The notes: generated from the sequence alone by a model not told the origin. Shown: positions 10,353-21,711, counted from the first letter of the stretch. The stretch: DNA of 64,000 nucleotides from Isoetes taiwanensis (GCA_021234155.1 JAJEKV010000047.1:10066081-10130080), one strand, 5' to 3'. Numbers and translations: made by a program.

Positions 10353-11093
10353 TTATTTAGCATGAGGACTACCAGTAAAGTTTCCATAATAAGCTGTAGT
10401 AGCGACATGTTTCTCTCCAATAAAGTTCTTTTCAACTTGAACTCCAATTCGACGATCAGAGAGGTTGCCAAGCTGGACGAGTTGGTGGGATTTAGTATTA
10501 CGTGGGACAAAAAGAGCAATATTAGGGGCGATGGAGAGAGCGACGTGGAAGAGATGGTTGGGATGAAAGGGAAGGGAGTGAAGGTCAAACCCATGGCGAG
10601 AATCGTGAATATAAGAAGGGCCACCCCAGGGCGGAGCTAGAAAAATAACATCAGCCTTAAGATAAGTGGCAAGCTTAAAAAAATCCCCTTCAATGAACCT
10701 TATCTTATGCGAAACACCATAGACATGTGCATTATGCCTAGCTATGGCGATTCGGCGAGGATCTTTCTCGATAGCGATTACCTCATCACATGTCTTAGCA
10801 AATTGTATAGCATTTCCTCCAACTCCGGCGAATGCATCCACTATTGTTTTTGTTTTGCAACGAAGTGCATGGTGCATGGCTATAGCTTCTGGAGTTACAG
10901 AATACCATCCTACGTCATCGATTCTTATGCCCTTGTCGAACTTGCTGAAGAGCTCATACCGTTTATGCCAGTATTTCAAGAGCTTTGGGTCCTTGGGTTT
11001 GTCTTCTCCTGGTTTTGTTAAATGCTGTAAAACTATATTTTCTTTGACAAATAAGTTATGGGGCTGTGTATTAGGCATGAGTACTAATGCCAT
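10353..11093 (-). CDS. TGS1: Trimethylguanosine synthase-like RNA cap methyltransferase
   Basis: An intact 246-codon reading frame without introns. TGS1 converts the m7G cap of snRNA and snoRNA to the 2,2,7-trimethyl form using S-adenosylmethionine. The family signature is nearly complete: KYWHKRYELFSKFDKGI at residues 40-56, WYSVTPE at 63-69, the SAM-binding VDAFAGVGGNAIQFA at 85-99, VIAIEKDP at 105-112, HNAHVYGV at 120-127, GDFF at 136-139, and APPWGGPSY at 153-161, whose Trp stacks on the cap guanine in characterised enzymes. The first Pro position of that motif is preceded by Ala instead of the usual Ser. There is almost no N-terminal extension, so it is a catalytic-domain-only protein. 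The absence of introns suggests a retrocopy that has stayed open. Chosen start: first ATG, about 40 residues before KYW. Confidence 0.9.
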   Translation of the reverse strand: MALVLMPNTQPHNLFVKENIVLQHLTKPGEDKPKDPKLLKYWHKRYELFSKFDKGIRIDDVGWYSVTPEAIAMHHALRCKTKTIVDAFAGVGGNAIQFAKTCDEVIAIEKDPRRIAIARHNAHVYGVSHKIRFIEGDFFKLATYLKADVIFLAPPWGGPSYIHDSRHGFDLHSLPFHPNHLFHVALSIAPNIALFVPRNTKSHQLVQLGNLSDRRIGVQVEKNFIGEKHVATTAYYGNFTGSPHAK

Positions 11094-11119
11094 CGCTCAG
11101 ACTTAGTGATCCTGAAACT

Positions 11120-11290
11120 AAAACCTTGTGATGATGAAATGCGAATACTTGTGATACGAAATGCGAATACTTGAGATCCTGAAACTACTTGTGATACGAA
11201 ATGCGAATACTTGAGACGGTGAAATGCTAATTCGCAAATGAAACTCTAATGCGAAATGAGACGCTGAAATGACGCCTAAATGCTAATACC
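11120..11290. repeat. Short interspersed repeat cluster upstream of TGS1
   Basis: The motif tgatacgaaatgcgaatacttgaga recurs in part near 11130, 11150 and 11190, with further aaatgcgaa/aaatgctaa variants up to about 11290. It lies just 5' of the TGS1-like start, so it could be part of the promoter region, but I see no TATA box that I would place with confidence. Confidence 0.5.
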
Positions 11291-12177
11291 AAAAAAAATG
11301 TCTGATATGAAATATATATGGTTCCGGAAAAGGTATTTTTCCGAAAAGGATCCGGAATCTTACCGGAAAGTTAGGAAAATTTTATTTTTTATCGCAAAAT
11401 GTTTTTGAAAAGGTTCCGAAAATCTCTTCAGAATTATCTCGCCGCTTTTCCAGGCATGGGCGTCGTAGCTTCAAACTTCCTGATGCTTCTAAGCATTTTG
11501 GTGCGTTTTGATACTTCTAAGAATTTTGGTGCGTGTGAGTTTCAGGGGATTTGTTGCCAAATATTTTGAGATACCTGAAACCGTAAAATATGCAGCTTTG
11601 GAGATGTTTCGAAAAGCATTTATAGCTTCTCAGAGGTTCAGATGCAACAGAGGATGCCCAAATGTGCTGATGTTTTGACCTATATGATTTTCGATCTAAA
11701 TTTTGCAGTCTAAACATGATCTTAGAGAGAAGAAGAGCTCATTCGCTTGATAAGAAAGGTCCATGAAGGTATTTCAATGAGAAATTGAAGAATTTATCCA
11801 GGTATGTTTCATACTTAAAAAATACTGGATTTTAGATTATAATCTTATGTTGAGTTCTCAATCTCAAAATGCCATTTGTCCATTATTTGTTTTGGTCTAC
11901 TTAGATTATGGATATTCTGTTCCCCCTTAATTTTACGCACATACATTATAAAAAGTAAATTAGTTTTGATCATTTCTTCATATGCAGCAGATTTGAGTTT
12001 ATAGCTAAGATTTATCTTGAACTTGTTGTGAGAGGACCATTTGGAAGTTGGGCTTTAGTTTTATATTATCATGACATCAGGTTTTGATTAAGTTATTATC
12101 CAGTATGATTTGGCTGCTATCATGAAGACTGCTTCTTTGTTACTAAATATAAATATGAAAATGGTTAATTGCAATAT
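11291..12177. other. No gene recognised
   Basis: AT-rich sequence with short ORFs only. A tccgga/ttccgaaaa-rich patch at 11320-11440 resembles a small degenerate repeat. Nothing else is supportable. Confidence 0.45.
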
Positions 12178-12335
12178 TGTTGCCACATACAACCATCGAG
12201 CATAAGAAGCGGATGAGCTATATTTAATAATAAGCACCTATAGTAATTGAGAAGGAAGGTGCTAAAGAGTAAACTCCCCTTGTGTTATGCGAAAGAACTG
12301 AGCTAAACTTGTTAGTTCAGGAGATGGAGAATGTA
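12178..12335 (+). repeat. Second dispersed repeat, copy B
   Basis: Partner of 4246-4402, starting gttgccacatacaaccatc and matching over ~155 bp with substitutions. No coding content. Confidence 0.6.
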
Positions 12336-12586
12336 AGCTTTTTTTCATCAAACATATTTTGCTCTATTCACAAATAGATGTAGCGGCCATTATGGCTGCC
12401 ACAGGAAACAAGGCTTGAAAGATAAACAAGCTGGCTAAGGATGAACAAATAGTTGGGGCATATATCGTGCTCTAGATCTTGGTTCCTACAAATGGGAACA
12501 GTTAGCAGATGGTGTTAATTGCAACGGTTTTAACAAACCATGAAGCTCAATCTAATTGTCCATCTAAGCAAAGACAAGTATGCTGA

Positions 12587-12826
12587 TGATAGAATCCAGT
12601 GGGCTCATGAAGAATGCAAAGAAAGATGCAAGATACAAGCGCAAGCTAACCAATGCTATGTGGAGTGAATCACTCGTATGAGGCTTGACAATGGCTAATA
12701 TATGGAGTGCCATGTCGTGACAACAAATGATAACTAAGCGTGCAAGCGTCGCGGTGTGCCGTCGTCGTGATGATGACTCGGCATGCACGCGATCATCAAT
12801 ACACCGAGTATGATAATACTCTAACA
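12587..12826 (-). repeat. 3' LTR, gag-only element copy 1
   Basis: 240-bp LTR. Its right-hand 120 bp differ from the partner LTR at a cluster of CAG/CTG sites, most of which read CG here. The adjacent minus-strand tract ATCGGGGGA is a reduced polypurine tract. Confidence 0.85.
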
Positions 12827-13700
12827 TCCCCCGATGGCGTGCATGGCTGAAAATCAAAAAAAAAACTAAGAGAAAGGAAAGAGCATCCCCCGAGATCAAG
12901 CGGTGCTCATAAGATAGAGCAAACTCAACCACCGGATAAGCCATAGCTGCACGTAGAATCATCCCCCGAGGACAAACACTGCTGCAAACTCAAAACACAT
13001 GTACAAGAGTTCAAAGCATGGAGAAGAGTGAGCCACAAAAGTAGCCATGCACGCCTCGAAATGTTGGTCTTAAACCAAATTTTTCTGCCCTTTGTACCAT
13101 TCTCTACACTTGTCTGTGGCGCTATTGAGAAATGCATGCCCTTGCTTGAATGCTTAAATTCAAAAATGAAACTGTTACGCCAAGATTTTTGCGAAGAAAA
13201 TTTGAAACAATCATGTGTAGCACCCGCATGTGCCCCTCCTGTTCCCTTGCACATCTCGAAATTAAAGTCCGCTTTCAGGGCGTTTGAAACTATTTTGGAA
13301 TAAATGAGAACTATTTGCAGCTAAATCATGACTGGAAATCAGATTTGAAGATTCAAGTAACTCAAGAGTAACGAGAACTTGATTTCTTAAATGCAAGCAT
13401 CATGAATGACCTTTAGCCTATTGGTTAATCCTCCAATACCGGGATAAGAAATATACCCCAAACAATCATCCAAATTAGAATGATCCTCCACTTTCCCATC
13501 ATGTGTGCAAGCAAATGGAATATGTAGATGAATATAAAGTGGAGAATGGACTTCATGTGTACTAACCTTGGTGATTATGGAACTAAAACCAGCATTACTC
13601 GCTCATATATATCCATCCAAGGAAGTAGTTGAAGAACGAACTCATCTTTGAAATCTTCACAGAGCCGGGACATGATAGAAGCAAAATCACAAATCTTTGC
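12827..13700 (-). pseudogene. Frameshifted 3' part of the gag-only element ORF
   Basis: Minus-strand fragments at 13400-13757 and 12925-13254 match the 3' half of the sister element (for example GRKIWFKT near 13,070 and again near 36,150) but are split among frames. It is part of the long ORF of this family and is now broken. Confidence 0.55.
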
Positions 13701-13701
13701 A

Positions 13702-14862
13702 TCAAGCTCCAGCCAAGGAAAACCGGACAAGCAATTCTTCTTCCATATCAACATCATGAGTAAGTGATTCGTTCCTCAAATTAGATGTGTCATGAAGTCC
13801 TGCAAACTGATCTGCATCATGCATAAGAATCTGAATGAGGCCTGGTTGATTCTGCTCACAAAACTGTGAAGATACAAGTAGATGTGATAGATCAAGCTTA
13901 GATTCCACAAAACCATCATACTTTTCTTGTAATATGCCAATGTCCTGTTCTGCCTTTGCTAGAATATCATTCCAAAGTTCCTTCAGAACACAATAATCAT
14001 TGTGGATAGAATGAAATTCACTATCAAGACAAGGTAATTCTAACTGTTCAGGTATAAATGCTTGAATGCTCTCTGAACCCAATGAAAGATACTCCAAAGT
14101 CTGATACAAATTGTGATTTCCACCTTCACAAGATCCAAAGCCTGTAATATAATAGTGCTTGTCAATATCTATTGGTAAATGAAGAGTACCTTGCTGACGC
14201 AAAATCAACTTGCTCATGTTACTAGCGTTGCTAGCAGCATTAAGAATATCTGATTGATCCAATATTTGAGGATTTTCCATATATGTAGCCTCTTCCAAAA
14301 TATTTCCGAGACAATTATAGTCAGAAGAAAAATCATGGATCTCAGGAACAGGAACAGAAAACATATTACGAGATATCTCAGAACTAACATTCAAAGCATG
14401 TTCATGCTTCTTTTCCTTGTTCTTTTTCTTTGTCTTTTGCTTCTTCTTAGCCTTAAACCCCTGCTGGACATGATCATAGTTTAGGTCATGGCTCTGCGCA
14501 AATTGTAACCTCAGATAATCCCACAACTCCTTGGCACTAAGGAATGAGCTTGGCAAGATCTTTGAATGTAAAGAATCATCAATGGTGTACATGATAGATC
14601 TGAAAACTATATCATCTTTTTCAAGAGTGATATCTGACCAATTTTGCCCTCTTACAACATGCCACAGGCCTTGCGAAATTAATGACCAGGTCATGTGAAA
14701 TCTCCATTCTTCATAGTTATGAAGAGTGAGCAAATTATCTTGCATAACTATAGGAGCTATAATCTGATAAATCTGCTTAGCAAATTCAGAAGGACAATCG
14801 ACAATGATTAAATTGTCTAGCAAGCTAGTTATATCACATGTACAATGGTAGAAGTCTGACAA
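13702..14862 (-). CDS. Copia-type Gag-like protein
   Basis: 386 codons. The N-terminal third has the Copia Gag (UBN2/DUF4219-type) pattern: NYEEWRFHMTWSL near residue 50, LWHVV near 67, a helical stretch, then SAKELWDYLRLQF near 110. A Lys-rich segment (KKKQKTKKKNKEKK) at ~137-155 could bind nucleic acid or act as a nuclear signal. No CCHC zinc knuckle is visible. The remaining ~220 residues are acidic and low in similarity. A second frame at 13575-13757 continues homology to the sister element (LQLLPWMDIY), so the ancestral protein was longer and a frameshift near 13,720 truncates it. It would form the capsid for a non-autonomous element if functional. Confidence 0.7.
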   Translation of the reverse strand: MSDFYHCTCDITSLLDNLIIVDCPSEFAKQIYQIIAPIVMQDNLLTLHNYEEWRFHMTWSLISQGLWHVVRGQNWSDITLEKDDIVFRSIMYTIDDSLHSKILPSSFLSAKELWDYLRLQFAQSHDLNYDHVQQGFKAKKKQKTKKKNKEKKHEHALNVSSEISRNMFSVPVPEIHDFSSDYNCLGNILEEATYMENPQILDQSDILNAASNASNMSKLILRQQGTLHLPIDIDKHYYITGFGSCEGGNHNLYQTLEYLSLGSESIQAFIPEQLELPCLDSEFHSIHNDYCVLKELWNDILAKAEQDIGILQEKYDGFVESKLDLSHLLVSSQFCEQNQPGLIQILMHDADQFAGLHDTSNLRNESLTHDVDMEEELLVRFSLAGA

Positions 14863-15718
14863 GACTGAAGCTTAGCAAGAAGAAAGAAATCTCACACAAC
14901 TCTTGCTGATGAGAGATTTCCCGTAACTTTCAAATCCGTTTCTCCTCTATCCCTAAATAACATAACCTTGCTGCGAATCTGGCTGCCTCACAGCACGTAA
15001 CCAGCTATCATAGTAATTTCACTGCCGCTTCTACAGAAATCGTTTTGCAAACTTTTAACAGCCTTTTAATCCAAAAATAGAAACATGCCTTTTTCTTTTA
15101 TCCCAAATAAGCCACGAACCAAAAAATAACTCCAAAATATCTTCTCACAAATCAGATCCGGCAAGATCTGCTTGCTAAAACACCAGATCCGAGCAAATCC
15201 CAAACCCCTCCTGAAAGATAGACACAAAGTCGTACCCTGTGCTGGAAATCCCTTGCAGGCCCCTTAATCCAAACCTTAGCAAGAAATTGCCGAAGTGCTT
15301 TAGAAATCGCAGCTTCTCCAACAAGAATCCGGCATGCCAAAAACCATTCCGACACACCAACTCCAGTACAGATCAGATCTGGCAAAGCTCCAGTTTATAC
15401 CCCTTCTTGCAAAGAAACGAACCCTAATGCTTCAAATTGCAGCCAGTTCTTGGCTTGCCATATCCCATTCAATCTTCACTAAGAAACTGCATCCAGCTTC
15501 GAAGAAGATGTCAAGGCAAATCTGCCTTTCAGCTAATTGATCTTGCAAGAAACTCTTGCCAAGAAATCAGCTCGAATTCCTCCGATCCAGATTACACCAG
15601 GATGCTGCCTGTGTCAATCTGATCCAGCCCTTGAAAGCTTGGCTCCTAAAGCAAATTTTCTTGAAAATTTTGCTGATCAAAACCAGATCGATCCTACACT
15701 CTCTTCCTTCTTCATGTA

Positions 15719-15731
15719 GGCTCTGATACCA
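15719..15731 (-). other. Primer binding site (tRNA-iMet)
   Basis: Minus-strand TGGTATCAGAGCC directly abuts the 5' LTR. It is the canonical plant initiator-Met-tRNA primer site. Confidence 0.85.
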
Positions 15732-15970
15732 TGATAGAATCCAGTGGGCTCATGAAGAATGCAAAGAAAGATGCAAGATACAAGCGCAAGCTAACCAATG
15801 CTATGTGGAGTGAATCACTCGTATGAGGCTTGACAATGGCTAATATATGGAGTGCCATGTCAGCAGCAACAAATGATAACTAGCGTGCAAGCGTGCAGTG
15901 TGCCAGGTCAGCAGTGATGACTCAGCATGCACAGTCATCAATACACCTGGAGTATGATAATACTCTAACA
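15732..15970 (-). repeat. 5' LTR, gag-only element copy 1
   Basis: 239-bp LTR followed by the GCTGA target duplication. Its sequence agrees better with the LTRs of the 35.8-38.6 kb sister element than the left LTR does. Confidence 0.87.
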
Positions 15971-15975
15971 GCTGA

Positions 15976-17639
15976 AAATGGCTATTGATATGCAGAAACG
16001 TTAATGACTAGGGATCTCAATAAGACACTATTTTTCTACATGATCAAATGCTCTGTTGCAGTATCTATATGGTTTCAACAATAATAGAGATCTTCAGATT
16101 TATACTGGATCCTAGAGACGTATATGAAGAGAGATAAGAAACATAAAAGCAATACAACAGAGTTGCAAACTCACCAGCAAAGCGCCATCTCTAGAGAAAT
16201 TAATTGTTCCAGGGAAAGCTTTGATCATGAATATGGACAGAAAGTGATTCATGGAAATGGTGCGTAGATAAAAAACAGAAAATAATCTGCATATGTGGCT
16301 TATTGCTTGTGAATTCTAAACCATGATTGCAACAAAGCATGTGTGAGCTTTAGAAATGGCACCATTCTTGATGAGACGATATTCTTAGTATTAGCATAAT
16401 GGCTATTTCTTAGAATCTGCCAAACAGCCTCAGCTATTTACTTTTCGATAACAGATTTTGCTAGAATCCAACGAGCAGGTGGTCTGCAAATTTATGTAGG
16501 TTGCCTAAAACCGATGTCTTTTATGCTCGTATAGAGCTTATAGGAACGACAATGAACGCCCACTTGTGCAATGTAACCATATCGGAAACAGATTACAATC
16601 ATTTTAATCTGGAACATTGTCAACTGCTATGTAGAACAATGGTTGCATGGCGTTGACTAAATATGGGCTCTTATTTCTTCTGTGAATCGGAATCATAGCC
16701 AGATGCACCTCTTTCAAGAGGTAGTACGTGCAGCGCTCTCTAAGCAGAAAAAGTTGTTTAGATGCATGAGCATCATAAGACGAGAAAACAAATGAAATTA
16801 TAAGTTGTTCAGCATTTGGTTCTATTTTGTATTTCCTAGATTGTTTTTGCTTTCTTTTCATTGCCCATTGTCTGGCTTGCCTCTCCCACTGACTTCTTGC
16901 CAAAGAATTCACATCTAGCATCCTGTGTGCACCTTACACTTGAAAACTGCTCCGGATTTGGCCTCTCCATTTCCTCTTTGGAATTTTAAGTCTGCATATT
17001 GAGATGCATTGTCAAATAGACAAATAGAGATTTTGTCATGCACACAACGAAAGACACAGCTAAAGAAAACACACGCCAAGCTATTTCTTTATCTCAAAGC
17101 TTTACTTTGTCAGAGCTGCAATAGATAATAATATGTTTCATAGACCACAATGCTCTTATCCAGAGATTAATACAATTACGGTCTATTACATTTCAACGTT
17201 AAGACGTAATCTCTTAGGAAAATTCCAACACCATTCGACATTATCATCATACGGATGCAACATAAGTTTTTGCTCTCTCCTCTCTCTTCTCTCATAAGTC
17301 CAACGATTGGCGGCGGTGTAAACACCTTGCATCACATTCTTAGCATACCTATTATGACCAATAGGAGGCCTATGCATACTCCAATAATGTAACCAGGGTT
17401 CTTAAAAACAAATGTTCAAATTAACTATTTTTATCTTCATTAGCCTGCTCCACTAAGCCATCTCCAGTTTATGGTATTGAATAACATGCTAGTGATAATG
17501 GTTTGGATTTTAATTTGAAAACAAGTGTTGCCATGATTGTTTGTTGGAACAGTCCCACTTAAGTTTGTTAGGCACATCAAAGGATTTGCTTATTCTGGAA
17601 AAAAATACAGAAGCTGGCCTTTCCAAGTTATAGTAGTCC
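15976..17639. other. No recognised gene; two unassigned minus-strand ORFs
   Basis: AT-rich. Minus-strand ORFs at 16604-16921 (105 codons, basic centre with KRKQKQSRKYK) and 17186-17377 (63 codons, RERREQKLMLHPYDDNVEW) have believable composition and could be exons of one unknown gene or pseudogene. I recognise neither, and no splice structure can be supported. Confidence 0.35.
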
Positions 17640-18790
17640 CATAATAATGTGACTGATGGGTGGTGTTTTGAATTGTAATTAGGTTGCCTCTAAGCTTATT
17701 ATTTAAAAGATCCAGAGTTGTGATCTTATCCAAGGTACCAATACATTATAATATTGAGCATTCCAGATTATTATATGCTACCTAAGACTACGAAGATTGC
17801 ACAATTCTCGAAGTGGTTCCTAAAAGTTGTTATGGCTGAAATCTGCCACCATTGTTCTCCAAAGTTGAAAACCCAAAGGTGGAATTTGTCCTCCCAAATT
17901 ATTATGCTGTACTTCTATGACCACAAAGTTTGAAACATTGAAATTAGACGGTATTCTATTTAGGCTGTTGGAATACAGTTTCAACGTATAGAGATGTAAG
18001 GTCTCCCAACTAAATGAGCATCTTCCATGACAAATAAATAAAGTTTAGAGCTTGCTTAAATCTGGGATAATACCTGTCAACTTATTCTTCCCAAGATACT
18101 GATTTTCAAGAACAGATAGCTCAACTGGAATATTGCCTGTAAGGTTATTAAAACTGAGGCCTAACCAATCAAGAGCAGAACAATTACCCAGCTCTTTAGG
18201 AATGCTCTCCAAAAGTTGTTCGAAGTGAGGTCTAAATATGCCTGTAAAGTTATTGGAACTGAAGTATAGGTATGCCTAGTTACAGCCCATCTGTGAGAGC
18301 AGAACAATTACCCAGCTTGTCAAGGACGCTGCCTGTCAAACTGTTAATATAAAAGTATAGGCATACAAGAGTAGAGCAGTTTTAGAACAATCAACTTGGG
18401 ATGTTACCAGATAAGTGGTTATCTTTCTATTTCAATATGGCAGAGCAGAACAAATACCCAACTATTTAGAAATGTTACCTGTCAAATTAATATAATCCAG
18501 ATGCAGATTTGTAAAAGTAGAAATTGATGAATGATCCACCTAGAATTTCACCATATAAAGTGGTTGTAAGGGATCCAAATCTCGGAAAGCAGATAATTTC
18601 CCCAGCTCCTTAGGAATACTAGCAGTCAATTTGTTCTGAGAGAGATCCAGAGTTTGGAGGGCAGATAAGTTAACATGTTTTTTGCAAACAAATGATGTGC
18701 AGAAGGATTATAGAACCATTGATGTGGCAATCGAATATATACAAGGTCTGCAGAGGTGTTCATTGCATAATTCATCTTCTAGTGCTCCAT
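17640..18790 (-). pseudogene. Decayed leucine-rich repeat receptor fragment
   Basis: Several plant-type LRR units are readable on the minus strand in changing frames: LDLSQNKLTASIPKELGKLS near 18,640-18,580, IPKELGNCSALDWLGLSFNN near 18,200-18,140, NLTGNIPVEL near 18,130, KNKLTGIIPD near 18,080, and HNNLGGQIPP near 17,900. These are the extracellular repeats of LRR receptor kinases or LRR receptor-like proteins. Stops and frameshifts separate the units, and no transmembrane or kinase segment is seen. The consensus differs from the LRR-kinase exons at 54.5-55.7 kb, so it is an independent relic. Confidence 0.75.
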
Positions 18791-20028
18791 AAAGGTATTG
18801 ATTAAGGAGCTATATACTGTGGATGCATGCGTTGCAAGTGATGTCAGTCCAATGGCACATGAGATTTCTGTTGCTTGCATTCCGCTTCCACACATGAATA
18901 ATAAACATTTGCAGTTCCTGGATGGAGCTGCTGCATTCTCTTGTTGTAAGTATAAGCTTAGTTAAAATCCAACATCTGTGACTAGGCTAAACACTTTTGC
19001 AGGCAAGAAAGATGCTTACGGTCAGCCGTGGAAATTGATTTGTTACAGACAAGTCATGTCATAATAGTAATAAGAGGCGTGTCAAGCCCAGAAATAGAAA
19101 GTATTCAAGAAAATTACATCTACAATCTGTGTTTACCTTGAATATCTTGATTTTAAAGATACATTTACATCCATATTTTGAACACTGCTCACATTTTTTG
19201 GCTAGTTGGCTCTGTCGATCTACCCCCATCTCAATTTGTTCGTAACTGCAAATTTGAGCCTTAGATTTTATCTCGGTGCAGGCCGTATTTTAGTGTTTTT
19301 GATGGAACAAGTTCGTGTCTGAGCGTTTCAGCCTAGGATGATACAATGACGTAGCAACTTTTAAAGTCTTAGATACATTGAAGAAAATTCATGAAGATGT
19401 TGCAAGTATGTTTATAAGTCTTGGGCAAGAAAAGTAAAGTATAGACCTGCTGCCACTCATTTCAGCTCATGGGACATAATGCTTCTATGTGCTTAAAAGC
19501 TCGGATCGAAAATGCAAAACTTTGAGGAAGTTTAAGATCTGATGCTGTTCTGGTTTGGAGGCAGTTCTTCTCAAGTGTAACTAGTCTGTTACATGCTTCA
19601 CAATCATGTACAGGGAGAAGGCATGCAGTTCATACATGAAAATCACCTGACTTTACTCTCTTTCAAACATCTGCAACTTGTTCCATGTTACTTAATGAAA
19701 TTTTTGAACGGCCAAAAAGATTTTGAGGTATATCTAGGGTTCTAGATATTATGTTTCTGTTGACTTTCGATCCAATACCTGAAATTTTATCTTGTTGGAA
19801 TGTGGTTGGATTTTTAGGTGTCATTTTACATTGTTGCCTTTTGCAATTTTATAGTTCATGGTTTGGGTCCCACAGACCTTGATGTCTTGTGCACATTTCT
19901 CATCAAAATAGATAAATTTTTATTACTTCCACAATGTCATGGTCTGGACTTTACCATGTAGGTAGAACATTCTCGATCTAGAGTCCACAATTGCGAATGA
20001 TAAAGTTTCAGGAGGCACAAATGCTGGC
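18791..20028. other. No gene recognised; 5' flank of PPR gene
   Basis: AT-rich. Two short stretches (18,830-18,950 and around 19,960) could be exons or 5' untranslated sequence, but nothing matches a family that I know. The last 70 bp lead into the PPR start codon without a convincing core promoter. Confidence 0.4.
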
Positions 20029-21711
20029 ATGGAGAAAATGAGTAATTCTAGCATCCCTTCCCTTGTAACAAGGCAGCCAGAAAATTTGCAAGTCCTTATA
20101 AGGTTGTGTGAACAAGGACAATTAAAAGAGGCGATCCATCATCTACAGCAGCAAAATGTAATACGCATGGATACGCCGACTTATGCAGCTATCTTGCGTG
20201 CTTGTGGTAATGCCAAGGCACTTCACCAAGGTAAGCTATTCCATGCTTGTTTATTAAGAAGTGGAGTAGGATCTTTCATGTTTTTGCAGAACCTTGTATT
20301 AGAAATGTATGGCAAATGTGGTGTTCCAGAAAATTCTTGGACGGTATTTGAAACAATGGTCGAACAGAATATTTTCTCATGGACTGCTATAATTGTAGCT
20401 TATGTTGAGCATGGCAATGGCCAAAAGGCTCTTGATCTCTTTGTGCAGATGCAATTGGGAGGTTTTAAGATAGATAAAATTGTTGTTCTGACTATTATAA
20501 AAGCATGTAGCAATCCGGCATTTTTTGCAGAGGGAAGGTTGGTCCATTCTCTTGTTTTGAGATATGGGTTTGCGATTGATGATGATCTGGGTGCTGCACT
20601 TGTACACATGTATACCAAATGTGGGAAATCAGGAGATATTGCTCAACTATTTGATACAAACATCGCCAGAAAGGGCATCTGCATGACTAACTCAGATGTG
20701 CATCATGGAATTTCTAGAAAACATATGTATCAATTTCAGAAAATCCAAGAAGCAGGCTTTAAACTGAATAAGGTCATGTTTATAGGAACTCTAAAAGCCT
20801 GTTCTAGCCTACACGAGGGAAGAATGATTCATAGTTCCATCTTGCATTTTACACTTGATTTAGATATAACTGTACAGACTGCCCTTACTAGCATGTATGC
20901 GAAGTGTGGGAGTTTGGAGGAGGCACAGGTGGTGTTTGCAAAAATTTCTCCAAAAGGGCTAGTGTCGTGGAATACCATGCTTGGGATATGTCTTAAATAT
21001 AGCCAACATACAGAGTCTTTGCAACTCTTTCAGGAAATGCAACAAGAAGACATAAAACCAGATGCATTTACTTATAGTACCATCCTCAGTGCATGTGCAG
21101 ACATAGGTGCTGTAGGGCTAGGTAGGTCAATCCAGAGCTGCATAGAGGACCAGTTATTAGAGCTGAATACTATAATTGCCAATACCTTAATCAATATGTA
21201 TGGAAAATGTGGGAGTCTAGAAGAGGCTAGTATGGTGTTCATGAAGATGTCTCGAAGAGGCATCCAGTCTTGGAACTCTATCCTTGCTGTACATGCCCTT
21301 CAAGGACATGATAGAGAGGCATTTCGTTTGTTTCAACTAATGCAGAAATTAGGAGTTAAAGCAACACATGTCACGTTTATTGCCATTCTTTCAGCTTGCA
21401 GCCATGGAGGCTTGCTAGATGAGGGATGCCACAATCTCCTTTCCATCCGCGATCATGGCCTGTGTCAAATAACGGAGCACTATGGATGTATTGTTGACCT
21501 TCTTGGAAGGGTAGGTTGGATGGATGAGGCAGAGGATCTTATTAGGGAAATGCCCTTTCCATATGACGTCGTCGTATGGAGAGCACTGATGGGTGCATGT
21601 AAGGTTCATAAGGATTTGGAAAGAGGGAAACGTGCTGCAGAGCAAGTGTTCAAACTGGACCCTGAAGAACCATCAGCCCACGTATTCTTATTAAATGCCT
21701 ACCATGGTTAA
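20029..21711 (+). CDS. PLS-class pentatricopeptide repeat protein, C-terminally truncated
   Basis: 560 codons, uninterrupted. PPR proteins bind organellar RNA in a sequence-specific way; PLS-class members usually support C-to-U editing in plastids or mitochondria. Repeats are clear: TYAAILRACGNAKALHQGK (~48-66), LVLEMYGKCG (~86-95), WTAIIVAYVEHG (~116-127), ALVHMYTKCG, LTSMYAKCGSLEEAQVVF, VSWNTMLGICLK, DAFTYSTILSACADIGAVG, LINMYGKCGSLEEA, VTFIAILSACSHGGL, and HYGCIVDLLGRVGWMDEAE. A degenerate unit lies around residues 220-245. The frame ends at an E-motif start (HVFLLNAYHG), so the E/E+/DYW editing region expected afterwards is absent and unrelated sequence plus a gypsy fragment follow. No obvious transit peptide. 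Start: first ATG (another at codon 4). Confidence 0.85.
   Translation: MEKMSNSSIPSLVTRQPENLQVLIRLCEQGQLKEAIHHLQQQNVIRMDTPTYAAILRACGNAKALHQGKLFHACLLRSGVGSFMFLQNLVLEMYGKCGVPENSWTVFETMVEQNIFSWTAIIVAYVEHGNGQKALDLFVQMQLGGFKIDKIVVLTIIKACSNPAFFAEGRLVHSLVLRYGFAIDDDLGAALVHMYTKCGKSGDIAQLFDTNIARKGICMTNSDVHHGISRKHMYQFQKIQEAGFKLNKVMFIGTLKACSSLHEGRMIHSSILHFTLDLDITVQTALTSMYAKCGSLEEAQVVFAKISPKGLVSWNTMLGICLKYSQHTESLQLFQEMQQEDIKPDAFTYSTILSACADIGAVGLGRSIQSCIEDQLLELNTIIANTLINMYGKCGSLEEASMVFMKMSRRGIQSWNSILAVHALQGHDREAFRLFQLMQKLGVKATHVTFIAILSACSHGGLLDEGCHNLLSIRDHGLCQITEHYGCIVDLLGRVGWMDEAEDLIREMPFPYDVVVWRALMGACKVHKDLERGKRAAEQVFKLDPEEPSAHVFLLNAYHG

Larger units (their letters stand above)
12587..15970 (-). mobile_element. 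Gag-only Copia-like LTR retrotransposon, copy 1
   Basis: LTRs of ~240 bp (12587-12826, 15732-15970; plus-strand ends TGATAG...CTAACA) are bracketed by a perfect 5-bp duplication GCTGA (12582-12586, 15971-15975). Minus-strand orientation is set by an exact tRNA-iMet primer site (TGGTATCAGAGCC) next to the right LTR. The interior encodes one gag-like protein followed by decayed sequence. There is no protease, integrase, RT or RNase H, so it depends on another element. The interior is homologous to the element at 35.8-38.6 kb, so the two form a family. The ~850-bp leader (14870-15718) is noncoding. Confidence 0.88.
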
